Below are positions 37,785-46,252 of a stretch of 64,000 nucleotides of DNA, piece after piece (within the stretch, counting starts at the first letter, position 1; every line of letters starts with the position of its first letter). Origin of the DNA: Clostridium sulfidigenes. Its GTDB lineage: Bacteria; Bacillota; Clostridia; Clostridiales; Clostridiaceae. The DNA lies in contig NZ_JPMD01000038.1 in the NCBI RefSeq assembly GCF_000732635.1, positions 89,937 through 153,936 on the forward strand, written 5' to 3'. Under the pieces are notes generated by a model. The model did no database searches. It saw only the letters and a list, made by a program, of their open reading frames with translations, and was not told the origin of the DNA. Position numbers and translations under genes: made by a program.

Positions 37785-38942
37785 ATGAAGATAAGAGTGC
37801 CCAAATATCTTAATAAATTCAAATGTATAGCAGACAAGTGTGAGGATACATGTTGTGCTGGTTGGGAAATTGTTATTGATGAAGAAACTTATGATTACTA
37901 TGAAAATCTTAGTGGTAGTTTTGGTGAAAGATTAAGAAATGAGATGGTTAATGATGGAGAAGATAATATATTTGTATTGAAAAATGGCAATTGTGCCTTT
38001 CTAAATGAAAACAAATTATGTGATATATATAATGAACTTGGAGAAGATAGCCTTTGCTATACTTGCAAGAAGTATCCTAGGTATATGGAGGAGTTCGGGA
38101 ACTTACGAGAAATAGGTATATCACTTTCCTGTCCAGAGGCAGCAAGGATAATACTAGGTGATTCTAATAAGGTTGAATTTGAGTTAAGTGAAAATGATGA
38201 GTTTATAACTTCTTATAACGATATTGATGCCATGCTATTTATTGAGCTTATGCAGTGCAGAAATATATTTTTTAATATACTTCAGAATCGTAGTATTGAT
38301 TTAAATATAAGAGCTGCTATAATTCTTGACTTTGCAAAGGAAGTTCAGGATAAGATAGATGAGGACGATCTAACTAGTTTAAAGACCATTAAAGAAAGAT
38401 ATATGGATAAAAATTTTATAAACAAGACTAGTAGTGATTTGGATAAGAATATCAATAATAAAGAACAATGGTATAACGATATGGAAGAATATTTTCATGT
38501 GTTCAAAAGCTTAAAGCATATAAATAACAATGATCCCTTAGGCTTAGATAAGGTGTTATCTTATATTAAGAGTAGTACTGAGAATAAAGATATTTATCTA
38601 GATAAATATAAGGAATTTAAAAATTTTTATAAAGATAATATGTATAAGTTTGAAAATATATTAGTTTACTTTGTATTTAGATATTTTATGAAAGCTGTCT
38701 TTGATTATGATGTGGCTGCTAAAATGAAGACTGCCGTGGTGAGTTACTTAGTAATTAAGCAGTTATGTGTAGTAAGGTGGATAGAAAGTGGAGAGCTTAG
38801 TGATGAGGATATGGTAGATATAAGTCATACATATTCTAAAGACATTGAACATTTAGAGGAGAATATAGACACCTTGGCAGAGATTTTTAAAACAAATCCT
38901 GTATTTAAAGAAGATAGAATTATAAATATACTAATAAACTAA
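37785..38942 (+). CDS. FliB-like flagellin lysine N-methylase
   Basis: 385 residues. Cys-rich N-terminus: CIADKCEDTCCAGWEIVID, then NGNCAFL, LCDIYNELG and LCYTCKKYPR, LSCPEAARI. This matches the YkgJ/FliB Cys-cluster pattern that binds a metal or Fe-S cluster. The rest is helical. FliB methylates lysines of flagellin. No flagellar gene is in the window, so the substrate is assumed from the family. Start ATG follows TGAGGTG, directly after the MITE-like element. Confidence 0.85.
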   Translation: MKIRVPKYLNKFKCIADKCEDTCCAGWEIVIDEETYDYYENLSGSFGERLRNEMVNDGEDNIFVLKNGNCAFLNENKLCDIYNELGEDSLCYTCKKYPRYMEEFGNLREIGISLSCPEAARIILGDSNKVEFELSENDEFITSYNDIDAMLFIELMQCRNIFFNILQNRSIDLNIRAAIILDFAKEVQDKIDEDDLTSLKTIKERYMDKNFINKTSSDLDKNINNKEQWYNDMEEYFHVFKSLKHINNNDPLGLDKVLSYIKSSTENKDIYLDKYKEFKNFYKDNMYKFENILVYFVFRYFMKAVFDYDVAAKMKTAVVSYLVIKQLCVVRWIESGELSDEDMVDISHTYSKDIEHLEENIDTLAEIFKTNPVFKEDRIINILIN

Positions 38943-39043
38943 AAATAAGGTATTAGATAATTAAGTAATATTTAGACTACTTCGATTTTGAAATATTAGA
39001 TTACAAATGAAAAAATTAAACTTATAGTTGGAGAAGGAGAGAT

Positions 39044-39394
39044 ATGGAATATTATAAAATTTTAGGTGTTGATAAAAATGCATCTATGGAAGAGATAACA
39101 AAGGCTTATGAAGATAGGATAAATAAATTTAAAGAAGAGATAGAAGATGAAAAAAGAGCAAAATCCTTTATAAAAGTATTTGATGAAGCCTATGAGAAGA
39201 TAAAGGAAGAGAGAGAACAAAATCAGCAAACTGTGATTATAGACAATCAAGTGAAAGATTTAAATAATAACTTTCATAAAAATGATAGTAATAGCTATGA
39301 AAGTTTTAATGAATATGAACAAGAATCTATAGTTAGTAAAGAAAAGAAGAGATCATCTTCAAAGAATACATCAATAAGAAAAAAAAAGATCTAG
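39044..39394 (+). CDS. J-domain-like protein, N-terminal part, frameshifted at an A9 tract
   Basis: 116 residues as read. A DnaJ-like opening (MEYYKILGVDKNASMEEITKAY, FIKVFDEAYEKI) lacks the HPD motif: the position reads EDRINKF, so DnaK stimulation is doubtful. A charged Ser/Lys linker follows. The frame ends just after nine As (39379-39387). With eight As the frame continues without a stop through the next 400 bases into the hydrophobic segment at 39507-39800, giving about 251 residues. Start ATG follows GGAGAAGGAGAG. Confidence 0.6.
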   Translation: MEYYKILGVDKNASMEEITKAYEDRINKFKEEIEDEKRAKSFIKVFDEAYEKIKEEREQNQQTVIIDNQVKDLNNNFHKNDSNSYESFNEYEQESIVSKEKKRSSSKNTSIRKKKI

Positions 39395-39506
39395 AAAGAA
39401 GTCTACAGAAGATAGAGGCAATATTAAATCTGAAAAACAAAGTAAAAGGGATAGTGGTAGAAAAGCAGGAAGTAATAAAAAGAGTAGTGAATCTTCTCTT
39501 ACTCAA

Positions 39507-39800
39507 TTGCCACTTAAGATATTGCTCATGCCTGTGGTAGTTATATTATCCATAATAATATTTCTATGTAAAATATTAAATATAATATCTTGGATTGCAT
39601 CTAAGATTATAATAATAGCAGCTATAGCTATATCTGCTATCCATGGATATCAAATTTATATTGGACATGCTATTAAATATAAGATATTTGTATTGTGTGC
39701 TGTGGGTTTTGTAGTTTCTTTATTTTTACCAAGTATCCTAAAAATTCTTGTATCTACCTTAAGTAAAGTAAATAGCAAATTAAAAAAGTTTGTTTTTTAA
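39507..39800 (+). pseudogene. C-terminal membrane part of the split J-domain-like gene
   Basis: 97 residues from a TTG, with about three TM segments (PVVVILSIIIFLCKIL, IIIIAAIAISAI, FVLCAVGFVVSLFLP). Its frame is open backwards from 39507 to the A9 tract and encodes a Lys/Ser-rich linker in continuity with the upstream frame. It lacks a ribosome site of its own. It is most likely the C-terminus of one membrane-anchored J-like protein, not a separate gene. Confidence 0.55.
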
Positions 39801-39926
39801 TGTTAATTGGTAGAAATATAATTGTTATTATTTTATATTTTTATGATTAAAAAGTATAATTTTTAATATATTTTTAAGAAGTTAACTTGAAAAATTTTAC
39901 TTTACTGAAACTGACCGAACCTTCTG

Positions 39927-39955
39927 TTGCAATAGTATTTTATTATTGATATAAT
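39927..39955 (+). promoter_or_regulatory. Sigma-A promoter of the alcohol dehydrogenase gene
   Basis: TTGCAA at 39927-39932 and TATAAT at 39950-39955 with a 17-bp spacer. The ATG is 122 bases downstream of the -10. Confidence 0.65.
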
Positions 39956-39964
39956 GAATCAAGT

Positions 39965-39983
39965 AAAGTTTATTATAAACTTT
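39965..39983. promoter_or_regulatory. Perfect dyad AAAGTTTA-N3-TAAACTTT downstream of the promoter
   Basis: 8-bp perfect inverted repeat with a 3-base centre, beginning 10 bases after the -10 and so over the likely transcription start. The position fits a repressor operator; the regulator is unknown. Confidence 0.55.
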
Positions 39984-40077
39984 TTTGATTGTTATAATTG
40001 TGGGTTAATTTTATTTTAAAGTAAAGAAAACTAATTCATTCATATCTTGAATATTTTTAAAATAGGAGAGATTGTAT

Positions 40078-41220
40078 ATGAAAGAATTTAGTATTAACAC
40101 AAAGGTCTATTTTGGACAAGGCTCTTTAGAAAAACTAAATGAAATCAAGAATAAAAGAGTGCTAATTGTATGTGATAAATTCATGGAAACATCAGGTATG
40201 GCTGAGAAAGTAAAGCAAAAGCTTGTTGATTGTCAAGTAGCTGTATTTAGTGATATTGTACCTGATCCATCTGTAGAAGTTATTGCTGAAGGCATTCAGA
40301 AATTACAAAATTGTGATGCTCAGGTTATGATAGCTCTTGGTGGAGGTTCATCAATTGATGGAGCTAAAGCTATGAGAGAATATGCAAAAAAAATTACGGG
40401 TGGAGTTTCTTCTATAGAAGAATTCTATGCTATACCTACTACAAGTGGTACAGGGTCTGAAGTAACTGAATATGCAGTAATCACTAATAAACAAGAAGGG
40501 TTAAAGTATGCTCTTGCAGATAAATCTCTTCTTCCAACAGTTGCAATTCTTGATCCGGAACTAGTAAAATCTGTACCTAAGGCTATAACTGCTGATACAG
40601 GAATGGATGTTATTACACATGCTTTAGAGGCTTATGTTTCAAAGAATGCTACTGATTTTTCAGATGCTCTTGCAGAGAAAGCACTTACTTTAGCTTTTAG
40701 ATTTTTACCACTAGCTTATGCTGATGGAAATGATGTAGTGGCAAGAGAAAAGCTGCACAATGCATCATGTCTTGCTGGAATGGCTTTTAATGCTGCTGGC
40801 TTAGGAATTACTCATAGTTTAGCTCATGCTGTAGGTGGGAAATTACATATTTCTCATGGAAGAAGTAATGCAATGATACTTCCTTATGTAATAGAATATA
40901 ATGCCAATTTAAATAAGGGTGCTTTCAATGTAGAATATGACATAGCATCTAAAAAGTATCAAAGAGTTGCCAAATTATTGAAGTTGCATGCGCCAAATGT
41001 AAATATAGGTGTTAATAATTTAATTAAAAGTATTGTAGAACTTCAAAAGACTTTGATGATTCCAACAACATTAAAAGAACAAGGTGCTGATATGGAGCTA
41101 GCTGAAGCATCAAAAGAAGAAATCATTAAAGCAGCTCTTAATGACATATGTACAACAGCAAATCCTAAAGAAGTAACAGGAGAAGATTTATCAAAAATTT
41201 TAGAAAAAGTTTTTGGATAA
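40078..41220 (+). CDS. Iron-containing alcohol dehydrogenase (probable CutO-type ethanol dehydrogenase)
   Basis: 380 residues from ATG 40078 (AGGAGAG); TTG 40072 is a less likely start. Type III Fe-ADH with NAD loop [21 protein letters not shown], and metal ligands in [14 protein letters not shown] and [17 protein letters not shown]. It resembles the EutG/PduQ-like enzymes of microcompartments and would reduce acetaldehyde to ethanol, regenerating NAD. It lies next to the regulator of the choline locus but has its own promoter and terminator. No clear encapsulation peptide is visible, so its link to the compartment is inferred. Confidence 0.85.
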   Translation: MKEFSINTKVYFGQGSLEKLNEIKNKRVLIVCDKFMETSGMAEKVKQKLVDCQVAVFSDIVPDPSVEVIAEGIQKLQNCDAQVMIALGGGSSIDGAKAMREYAKKITGGVSSIEEFYAIPTTSGTGSEVTEYAVITNKQEGLKYALADKSLLPTVAILDPELVKSVPKAITADTGMDVITHALEAYVSKNATDFSDALAEKALTLAFRFLPLAYADGNDVVAREKLHNASCLAGMAFNAAGLGITHSLAHAVGGKLHISHGRSNAMILPYVIEYNANLNKGAFNVEYDIASKKYQRVAKLLKLHAPNVNIGVNNLIKSIVELQKTLMIPTTLKEQGADMELAEASKEEIIKAALNDICTTANPKEVTGEDLSKILEKVFG

Positions 41221-41235
41221 AATTTTGTATTTTAT

Positions 41236-41261
41236 ACCACTCATTAATGGGTGGTTTTTTT
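41236..41261 (+). terminator. Alcohol dehydrogenase terminator
   Basis: ACCACTCATTAATGGGTGGT at 41236-41255 is nearly a perfect palindrome and is followed by a T-run. Confidence 0.85.
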
Positions 41262-41824
41262 ATTGGTTCTGCTAAACTCCTTAAATTTAGGCTGGAATGT
41301 TATACATTTAGCTTGATGTAATAAATTTCCTCTTTACAGTTTGACTATAATATGTAATATTGTTTATACGAATAATATATTTTTTCTTTAATTTCACATG
41401 GTAAAATATTCATTTTAAGGTTAAATATTATTCTTCAATTATTTTTGAATATTATCAAACTCTGTTTATTCAAAATCACATAATTAGGTATTTATAATTC
41501 TCATCATAATCATAATAATATCCATTTATTTATACAAAAAGTTTGATATAACAATTAGCTAAAATTTCATTAGGATTTTTATTATATATAAGTTTATGAT
41601 AAACATTTTGAAAATTGCAAAGAGTTCATGGCTCTTAGAATAAATTTAAAATGTTTATAAATATTACAAAGGTGAAGTTATTTTTTAATGCTTATAAGGA
41701 CTCCTCCTTATATTCTTTACATTTAGTGGGGGAAATTCTTTTTAATAAAGTTTTAAAATCTTTGGAATAAAATGATTTAGATTTTAAAAACGGCTAAAAA
41801 TATTATAAAAGAGGTGAACTTAGT
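41262..41824. other. 563-base AT-rich intergenic region before the merR-type gene
   Basis: No ORF of note. The only distinct structure is the dyad ATAAGGA-CTCC-TCCTTAT at 41694-41711, about 115 bases before the regulator start. The promoter of the regulator must lie here but no strong hexamer pair stands out. Confidence 0.5.
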
Positions 41825-42655
41825 ATGGGAGAAGAATTATATTCCATAGGAAAAGTGGAAGAGATATGTAAAATAACAAAAAAAGCACTGAGATATTATG
41901 ATAAAATGGGTATATTATCACCTGATAAAGTAGCTGATGAAAGTGGCTATAGATATTACAGCAAAAAAAACTTACTATCTGTACCAGTAATAAAATATTA
42001 TAAGCAAAGTGGATTTAAGCTAGAAGAAATGAGAGCTTTTTTACAAGGAACAACTTATGATTTTTTTGATAAAAGTTTTAGAACAAAAATTGATGAATTA
42101 AGAGAACTTGAAAAGGAAATAAATTTAAAGATAAGATCTGTAAGAGATTGGCATGCACTTATAGTTGAGGCACAGATGGTAATTGAAAATAATGTTTGCG
42201 ATGTCTCTATAAAATATATTGATGAGCGCAATTTAATCTTCTTAAATCAAAATTTTAATTATGATTATATGGAGTGTATAATTAACATAGAGTTTAACAA
42301 TTATATTGATAGTATAAATAATGCAATAACAGGTCCTGTAATTATATGTTTTCCATCTTTTGAGGATAAGATTAATGGGAAATGTAGTAAGATGAAAATA
42401 ATGCAAGAGACTATTTTAAAGTGTAAGGACGAAGAAAGTATTGAATTTGGTGGATGGTTAGCAGCTTCTTGCTATCATATAGGTACTCATGAAACAATTA
42501 ATGAAACATATAAAAAAATAAAAGAATGGGCTAAGGAACATGATTACATATGTTCTGAAGAATCTTATGAAAGATATGTAACAGATTATTGGACAACTAA
42601 AAACACTGACAAGTTTGTAACGGAAATTTTGATTAAAATTAGAAGAAAGAGATAG
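41825..42655 (+). CDS. MerR-family transcriptional activator, probable regulator of the choline locus
   Basis: 276 residues. The N-terminal MerR winged helix (about 4-72; YSIGKVEEICKITKKALRYY, SGYRYYSKKNL) is followed by the dimerisation helix (about 85-115). A C-terminal GyrI/BmrR-like effector-binding domain spans about 135-275 (FGGWLAASCYHIGTH, YERYVTDYW). MerR proteins untwist promoters with long spacers. Two such promoters lie downstream (42911 and 46112), so this is the likely activator of the transporter and microcompartment operons. The effector, perhaps choline, is inferred. Start ATG follows AGAGGTG. Confidence 0.9.
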   Translation: MGEELYSIGKVEEICKITKKALRYYDKMGILSPDKVADESGYRYYSKKNLLSVPVIKYYKQSGFKLEEMRAFLQGTTYDFFDKSFRTKIDELRELEKEINLKIRSVRDWHALIVEAQMVIENNVCDVSIKYIDERNLIFLNQNFNYDYMECIINIEFNNYIDSINNAITGPVIICFPSFEDKINGKCSKMKIMQETILKCKDEESIEFGGWLAASCYHIGTHETINETYKKIKEWAKEHDYICSEESYERYVTDYWTTKNTDKFVTEILIKIRRKR

Positions 42656-42839
42656 ATTCATTAAACTGAAAATACTGAAAACGTTGACCGTAGGGTAAGG
42701 GATAAAATGTCGATAAAACTCAGTTTGTAAAAAAATACAAATATATCTTATAAAAAAAATACATATATTTCTTTTATAAAATAAAATTTCTACTCCATGA
42801 TATTGACGGAAACTAGTATTTAGCACTTAAAACAACTGG
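42656..42839. other. Intergenic stretch with a degenerate copy of the MerR-type site
   Basis: Bases 42684-42708 read TTGACCG-TAGGGTAAGG-GATAAAAT. This shares AGGGTAAGGGATA with the promoter at 46112 but lacks the left half of the dyad, leaving only 13 bases between hexamers. It may be a decayed promoter. No gene is seen. Confidence 0.45.
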
Positions 42840-42888
42840 CACAACTAACTTACAATTATTTATTAAGTTAGTTGTGTTAATTTTTTTT
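42840..42888 (+). terminator. Terminator after the merR-type gene
   Basis: CACAACTAACTT at 42840-42851 pairs perfectly with AAGTTAGTTGTG at 42865-42876, then TTAATTTTTTTT. It insulates the regulator from the MerR-type promoter that begins 22 bases later. Confidence 0.85.
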
Positions 42889-42910
42889 GAACTTTGATAA
42901 CAAATACATG

Positions 42911-42942
42911 TTGACTTTACCCCATAGGGAAAGGCATATAAT
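42911..42942 (+). promoter_or_regulatory. MerR-type promoter 1 (20-bp spacer with central dyad)
   Basis: -35 TTGACT (42911-42916) and -10 TATAAT (42937-42942) are 20 bp apart, too far for normal sigma-A use. The spacer holds the dyad CTTTACC-N5-GGGAAAG. This is the arrangement of MerR-family operators, where the bound activator realigns the hexamers. It precedes the first transporter gene by 168 bases. Confidence 0.82.
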
Positions 42943-43109
42943 TTAATTGTTAATAAAATAACCACAAGATATCAAATGAAAAGTTATTCAATAGTTTTAA
43001 AATGAAATATCCCAAATTATAACAATCACAAAACGTACTCATTGTAAATTTTTATTTAGTAATATAAATTTAAAAGTTATTATCAAACTAAGTGGAGGGG
43101 ATTTATTTT

Positions 43110-44201
43110 ATGAAGGAAGTTTCGAAAACGGTAAGTTTAGAAGCCATTACTGCAAAAAACAAATTATCATCTGATTTCCTTAAAAAAGGTATTTCAATTG
43201 CTCTTTTTTCGGGTCTTATGTATGGATTTTATTCAGCATTTTTAACCTTGGGAATGACTAAAGGAGTATGGGGTGACTGGTATGGTGCTAATACAGCAGG
43301 TTTATCAGCAGTAGTTATTACATATGTGCTTGGTGCCCTTGGTAGTGCCGTAAACGATACATGTAGTGCTGTTTGGGCAGTAATTTATGCAACCCTTAAA
43401 GGTAAACTTGGAGATTTCTTCAGATGTCTTAAAACCAAACCAGGTGCTGTAATGATATTGGCAGCTCTTATCGGAGGACCAATTTCAAGTACAGCTTTTG
43501 TTGTGGCTTTACAAATGGCGGGTTCAATTGTTATTCCAATTACAGCTCTTTGTCCAGCTATCGGTGCTATTTTAGGAAGAATATTATTCAAACAAAAACT
43601 AGACAAACGTATGATGCTTGGTATTGCCATCTGTGTTGTATCTAGCTTTATGATTGGAAGTACTAGTATTGGTGGAGATGCTCCAGCTGGAATGTTCCTT
43701 GGAATTTGTATTGCATTTATTGCAGCTCTTGGATGGGGATTTGAAGGTTGCGTAGCTGGATATGGTACATCTATGATTGACTCAGAGATTGGTATTACAA
43801 TTCGTCAAGCTACATCTGGGCTTTCAAACTTAATAATATTAGTACCTTTATTTGGAATGATATTTGGAGATGGGATTAAATTTTCAACTAATTTAGTTAG
43901 TCAAGCATTTACAAGTGGTCCTGCAATGATATGGTTTGCACTAAGTGGTCTTTGTGCTTTTGTTTCATACATGAGTTGGTATAACGGTAATAGTATGTGT
44001 GGTGCTGCTCTTGGTATGGCTTGTAATGGTACATATTCCTTCTGGGGTCCATTCTGCTGTTGGATAATTCTTGGAGTGATAGGCGGTATGGACGGATGGG
44101 CATTACCTCCAATCGTATGGATTTCTGCGGTATTAATGATGTTCGGTATCCTTGTAATAGCTATGAATCCAATGGATTTGTTTAAAAAGAAGGAGGTATA
44201 A
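43110..44201 (+). CDS. DMT/EamA-like 10-TM transporter, copy 1
   Basis: 363 residues from ATG 43110 (GGAGGGG). About ten TM helices in two halves; motifs KGVWGDWYG, NDTCSAVWA, ALIGGPIS, ALCPAIGAILG and GNSMCGAALGMACNGTYSFWGP. It looks like a drug/metabolite-superfamily carrier. Its place in the choline locus suggests choline import or trimethylamine/ethanol export (inference). A close paralogue lies at 44593. It is followed after 4 bases by a small winged-helix-like gene, and the pair is duplicated. Confidence 0.82.
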   Translation: MKEVSKTVSLEAITAKNKLSSDFLKKGISIALFSGLMYGFYSAFLTLGMTKGVWGDWYGANTAGLSAVVITYVLGALGSAVNDTCSAVWAVIYATLKGKLGDFFRCLKTKPGAVMILAALIGGPISSTAFVVALQMAGSIVIPITALCPAIGAILGRILFKQKLDKRMMLGIAICVVSSFMIGSTSIGGDAPAGMFLGICIAFIAALGWGFEGCVAGYGTSMIDSEIGITIRQATSGLSNLIILVPLFGMIFGDGIKFSTNLVSQAFTSGPAMIWFALSGLCAFVSYMSWYNGNSMCGAALGMACNGTYSFWGPFCCWIILGVIGGMDGWALPPIVWISAVLMMFGILVIAMNPMDLFKKKEV

Positions 44202-44205
44202 GATA

Positions 44206-44472
44206 ATGAAGCCGCTTAATTATGCAATATTAAAATATTTTACAAAAATTAATGAAGCTTGCGCTGATGATGTTATAAATGCTCTAAAAGGTGAGTATGG
44301 CAACTTTAAAGCTTTGAAAAAGAAAGCTGTAATTACGGCGTTAATGACAGCGGAGGCAAATGGTCTCATTGAAGAAACAAGATTTGAATTAGATAAAAAT
44401 GGTGAGTTGAGAGTTTATTATAGAGCCCATGAAGATGGTGCTGCTACAATCAACAAATATATAAAAGACTAA
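44206..44472 (+). CDS. Small winged-helix-like protein, copy 1
   Basis: 88 residues, no cysteine cluster except one Cys in EACADDVI. Predicted helices (LNYAILKYFTKI, ADDVINALKG, KAVITALMTAEANGLI) then a beta wing (ETRFELDKNGELRVYYRA) recall a winged-helix DNA- or protein-binding fold. The family has no name I know. The gene starts 4 bases after the transporter stop with AAGGAGG inside the transporter end. Translational coupling to a transporter suggests a partner or regulator of it. Confidence 0.75.
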   Translation: MKPLNYAILKYFTKINEACADDVINALKGEYGNFKALKKKAVITALMTAEANGLIEETRFELDKNGELRVYYRAHEDGAATINKYIKD

Positions 44473-44500
44473 GAAAAATTTTTGAATTAATTAATTAAAA

Positions 44501-44538
44501 GGCTCATTGCTATAATTTATGTTTCATAGGGATGAGCC
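44501..44538 (+). other. Intercistronic hairpin between the two transporter cassettes
   Basis: GGCTCAT at 44501-44507 pairs with ATGAGCC at 44532-44538 with a 24-base loop. ATAATTATTTATT follows, too poor in T for a strong terminator. It could attenuate or process the transcript before copy 2. Confidence 0.45.
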
Positions 44539-44592
44539 ATAATTATTTATTAATATACAAAAGATATGGTTAATTGAAAGGAGTTTTATTTT

Positions 44593-45705
44593 ATGAAGGA
44601 AGTTTCAAAAGCAGTAAGCCCACAAGCTATGGCTGCAAAGAAGAAATTATCAAGTGATTTCTTCAAAAAGGGTATATCTCTAGCTTTATTTTCAGGACTT
44701 ACCTATGGGTTATATACAGCATTCCTGACTATGGGTATGACAAAAGGAGTATGGGGTGACTGGTATGGCATTAATTCAGCAGGTTTATCAGCATTTGTTA
44801 TAGCATACTTACTTGCTGCACTTGGTAATGCAATAAATGATACATGTAGTGCAGTTTGGGCTATTTCATTTGCATTAGTAAAAGGTAAATTTAAAGACTT
44901 TGTAAGATGCATTAACACTACTCCGGGACGAATTATGATATTAGCAGCTCTTATTGGAGGACCTATAGCTGGTACTGCTTATGTTATAGCTCTTCAAATG
45001 GCTGGACCAATAGTTGTTCCAATATCAGCTCTTTGCCCTGCTATTGCTGCTATATTAGGTAAAATTTTATATAAGCAGGAATTAAATAAACGTATGGCAT
45101 TAGGTATTGCAGTATGTGTATTTGCTAGTTTCTTAATTGGTAGTACAGGCTTTAGCGGTGGAGCTTCAGCAAGTACTTTAATTGGTATTTTAATAGCTAT
45201 TATTGCAGCTCTTGCATGGGGATTTGAAGGTTGTGTAGCTGGATATGGTACATCAATGATCGATCCTGAAATTGGTATTTGTATTCGTCAAGTTACATCA
45301 GGTATAGCAAATTTATTCATCCTAGTTCCTGTTTTTGGAATTATGGCTGGTGGAATGAACATTTCTGTTGACCTTGCTATACAAGCATTTACAAGTGGTC
45401 CTGCAATGATTTGGTTTGCATTAAGTGGTCTTTTATCATTTATCACATTTATGACATGGTATGCTGGAAACAGTATGTGTGGAGCAGGGCTTGGAACTGC
45501 ATGTAACGGTACATATTCATTCTTTGGACCATTATTCTGCTTATTGTTATTAGGAGTATATGGTGGAATGGATGGATGGTCATTACCTTCAGTTGCTTGG
45601 ATTGGAGCTGTAATAATGATGTTTGGTATCCTTACAATATCTATGAATCCACTTGATTTATTAAGAGGAAAAAAAGAGGGGGATAAAATAGATGAAGCCG
45701 CTTAA
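44593..45705 (+). CDS. DMT/EamA-like 10-TM transporter, copy 2
   Basis: 370 residues, paralogue of the protein at 43110 with the same motifs in order (KGVWGDWYG, NDTCSAVWA, ALCPAIAAILG, GNSMCGAGLGTACNGTYSFFGP). It has a longer tail GKKEGDKIDEAA. Differences concentrate in loops and a few TM residues (for example TYGLYTAFLTMGM against MYGFYSAFLTLGM), which may mean different substrates or simple drift. Its last 14 bases overlap the second winged-helix gene. Ribosome site AAAGGAG. It is probably on the transcript from the 42911 promoter. Confidence 0.82.
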   Translation: MKEVSKAVSPQAMAAKKKLSSDFFKKGISLALFSGLTYGLYTAFLTMGMTKGVWGDWYGINSAGLSAFVIAYLLAALGNAINDTCSAVWAISFALVKGKFKDFVRCINTTPGRIMILAALIGGPIAGTAYVIALQMAGPIVVPISALCPAIAAILGKILYKQELNKRMALGIAVCVFASFLIGSTGFSGGASASTLIGILIAIIAALAWGFEGCVAGYGTSMIDPEIGICIRQVTSGIANLFILVPVFGIMAGGMNISVDLAIQAFTSGPAMIWFALSGLLSFITFMTWYAGNSMCGAGLGTACNGTYSFFGPLFCLLLLGVYGGMDGWSLPSVAWIGAVIMMFGILTISMNPLDLLRGKKEGDKIDEAA

Positions 45706-45958
45706 TTATGCAATATTAAAATATTTCACTAAAGTAGAAGAAGCTTGCGCAGATGACGTTATAGAAGCGTTAAAGGGACAATATGGAAGTTTTAAAGCTT
45801 TAAAAAAGAATGCTGTAATTACTGCGTTAATGACAGCAGAAGCAAATGGTCTTATTGAGGAAACAAGATTTGAATTAGATAAAAGTAACCAATTAAAGGT
45901 TTATTATCACGCCCATGAAGATGGTGCGGCTACAATTAACAAATACATAAGAGATTAA
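45692..45958 (+). CDS. Small winged-helix-like protein, copy 2
   Basis: 88 residues, strongly similar along its full length to copy 1. The first ten residues (MKPLNYAILK) are identical and so is the tail DGAATINKYI. It starts inside the transporter gene (14-base overlap, different frame), so expression is tightly coupled. Same putative winged-helix fold and the same unknown function. It ends 8 bases before the operator-like dyad at 45966. Confidence 0.75.
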   Translation: MKPLNYAILKYFTKVEEACADDVIEALKGQYGSFKALKKNAVITALMTAEANGLIEETRFELDKSNQLKVYYHAHEDGAATINKYIRD

Positions 45959-45965
45959 TTTTTAA

Positions 45966-45984
45966 CATTGCCCATAGGGTAATG
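45966..45984. promoter_or_regulatory. Operator-like dyad CATTGCCCATAGGGTAATG
   Basis: CATTGCCC and GGGTAATG form a near-perfect 8-bp inverted repeat around ATA. It shares CCCATAGGG with the dyad of the promoter at 42911. TTAACA just upstream could be a -35, but no good -10 is seen, so it is an isolated operator or a decayed promoter. Confidence 0.55.
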
Positions 45985-46111
45985 CTTACAAAGACAAATC
46001 TCTTATGAATTTAGTAAGATAGTTATTTTTATTAAACATTAAGAAAAGACTTTACTCTTAACAGCATAATTTCTTGTAAAAATATTTAAGAATTTTAATG
46101 CAAGAAATATA

Positions 46112-46143
46112 TTGACTTTCCCCCAAAGGGTAAGGGATATAAT
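46112..46143 (+). promoter_or_regulatory. MerR-type promoter 2 (20-bp spacer with dyad), driving the microcompartment operon
   Basis: -35 TTGACT (46112-46117) and -10 TATAAT (46138-46143), again 20 bp apart. The spacer contains CTTTCCCCC-AAA-GGGTAAGG, the same dyad family as promoter 1. It lies 109 bases upstream of the first shell gene. The matching hexamers, spacing and dyad argue for common control by the MerR protein at 41825. Confidence 0.85.
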
Positions 46144-46252
46144 CAATATATAAGAACAAACAAAAGATGCATGCAAACATAAATATAATATATAGAAGTT
46201 ATGTAGTTAAGCTAAAGTATATTGAGCTAAAAATAGGAAGGAGGAATTAGTA

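Noticed and set aside
39965..39983. Rex or FNR binding site before the alcohol dehydrogenase
   Set aside because: The dyad AAAGTTTA-TAAACTTT does not fit TTGTTAA-N4-TTAACAA or TTGAT-N4-ATCAA.
42684..42708. A third functional MerR-type promoter
   Set aside because: The left half of the dyad is missing and the hexamers are 13 bases apart. It was kept only as a probable degenerate copy.
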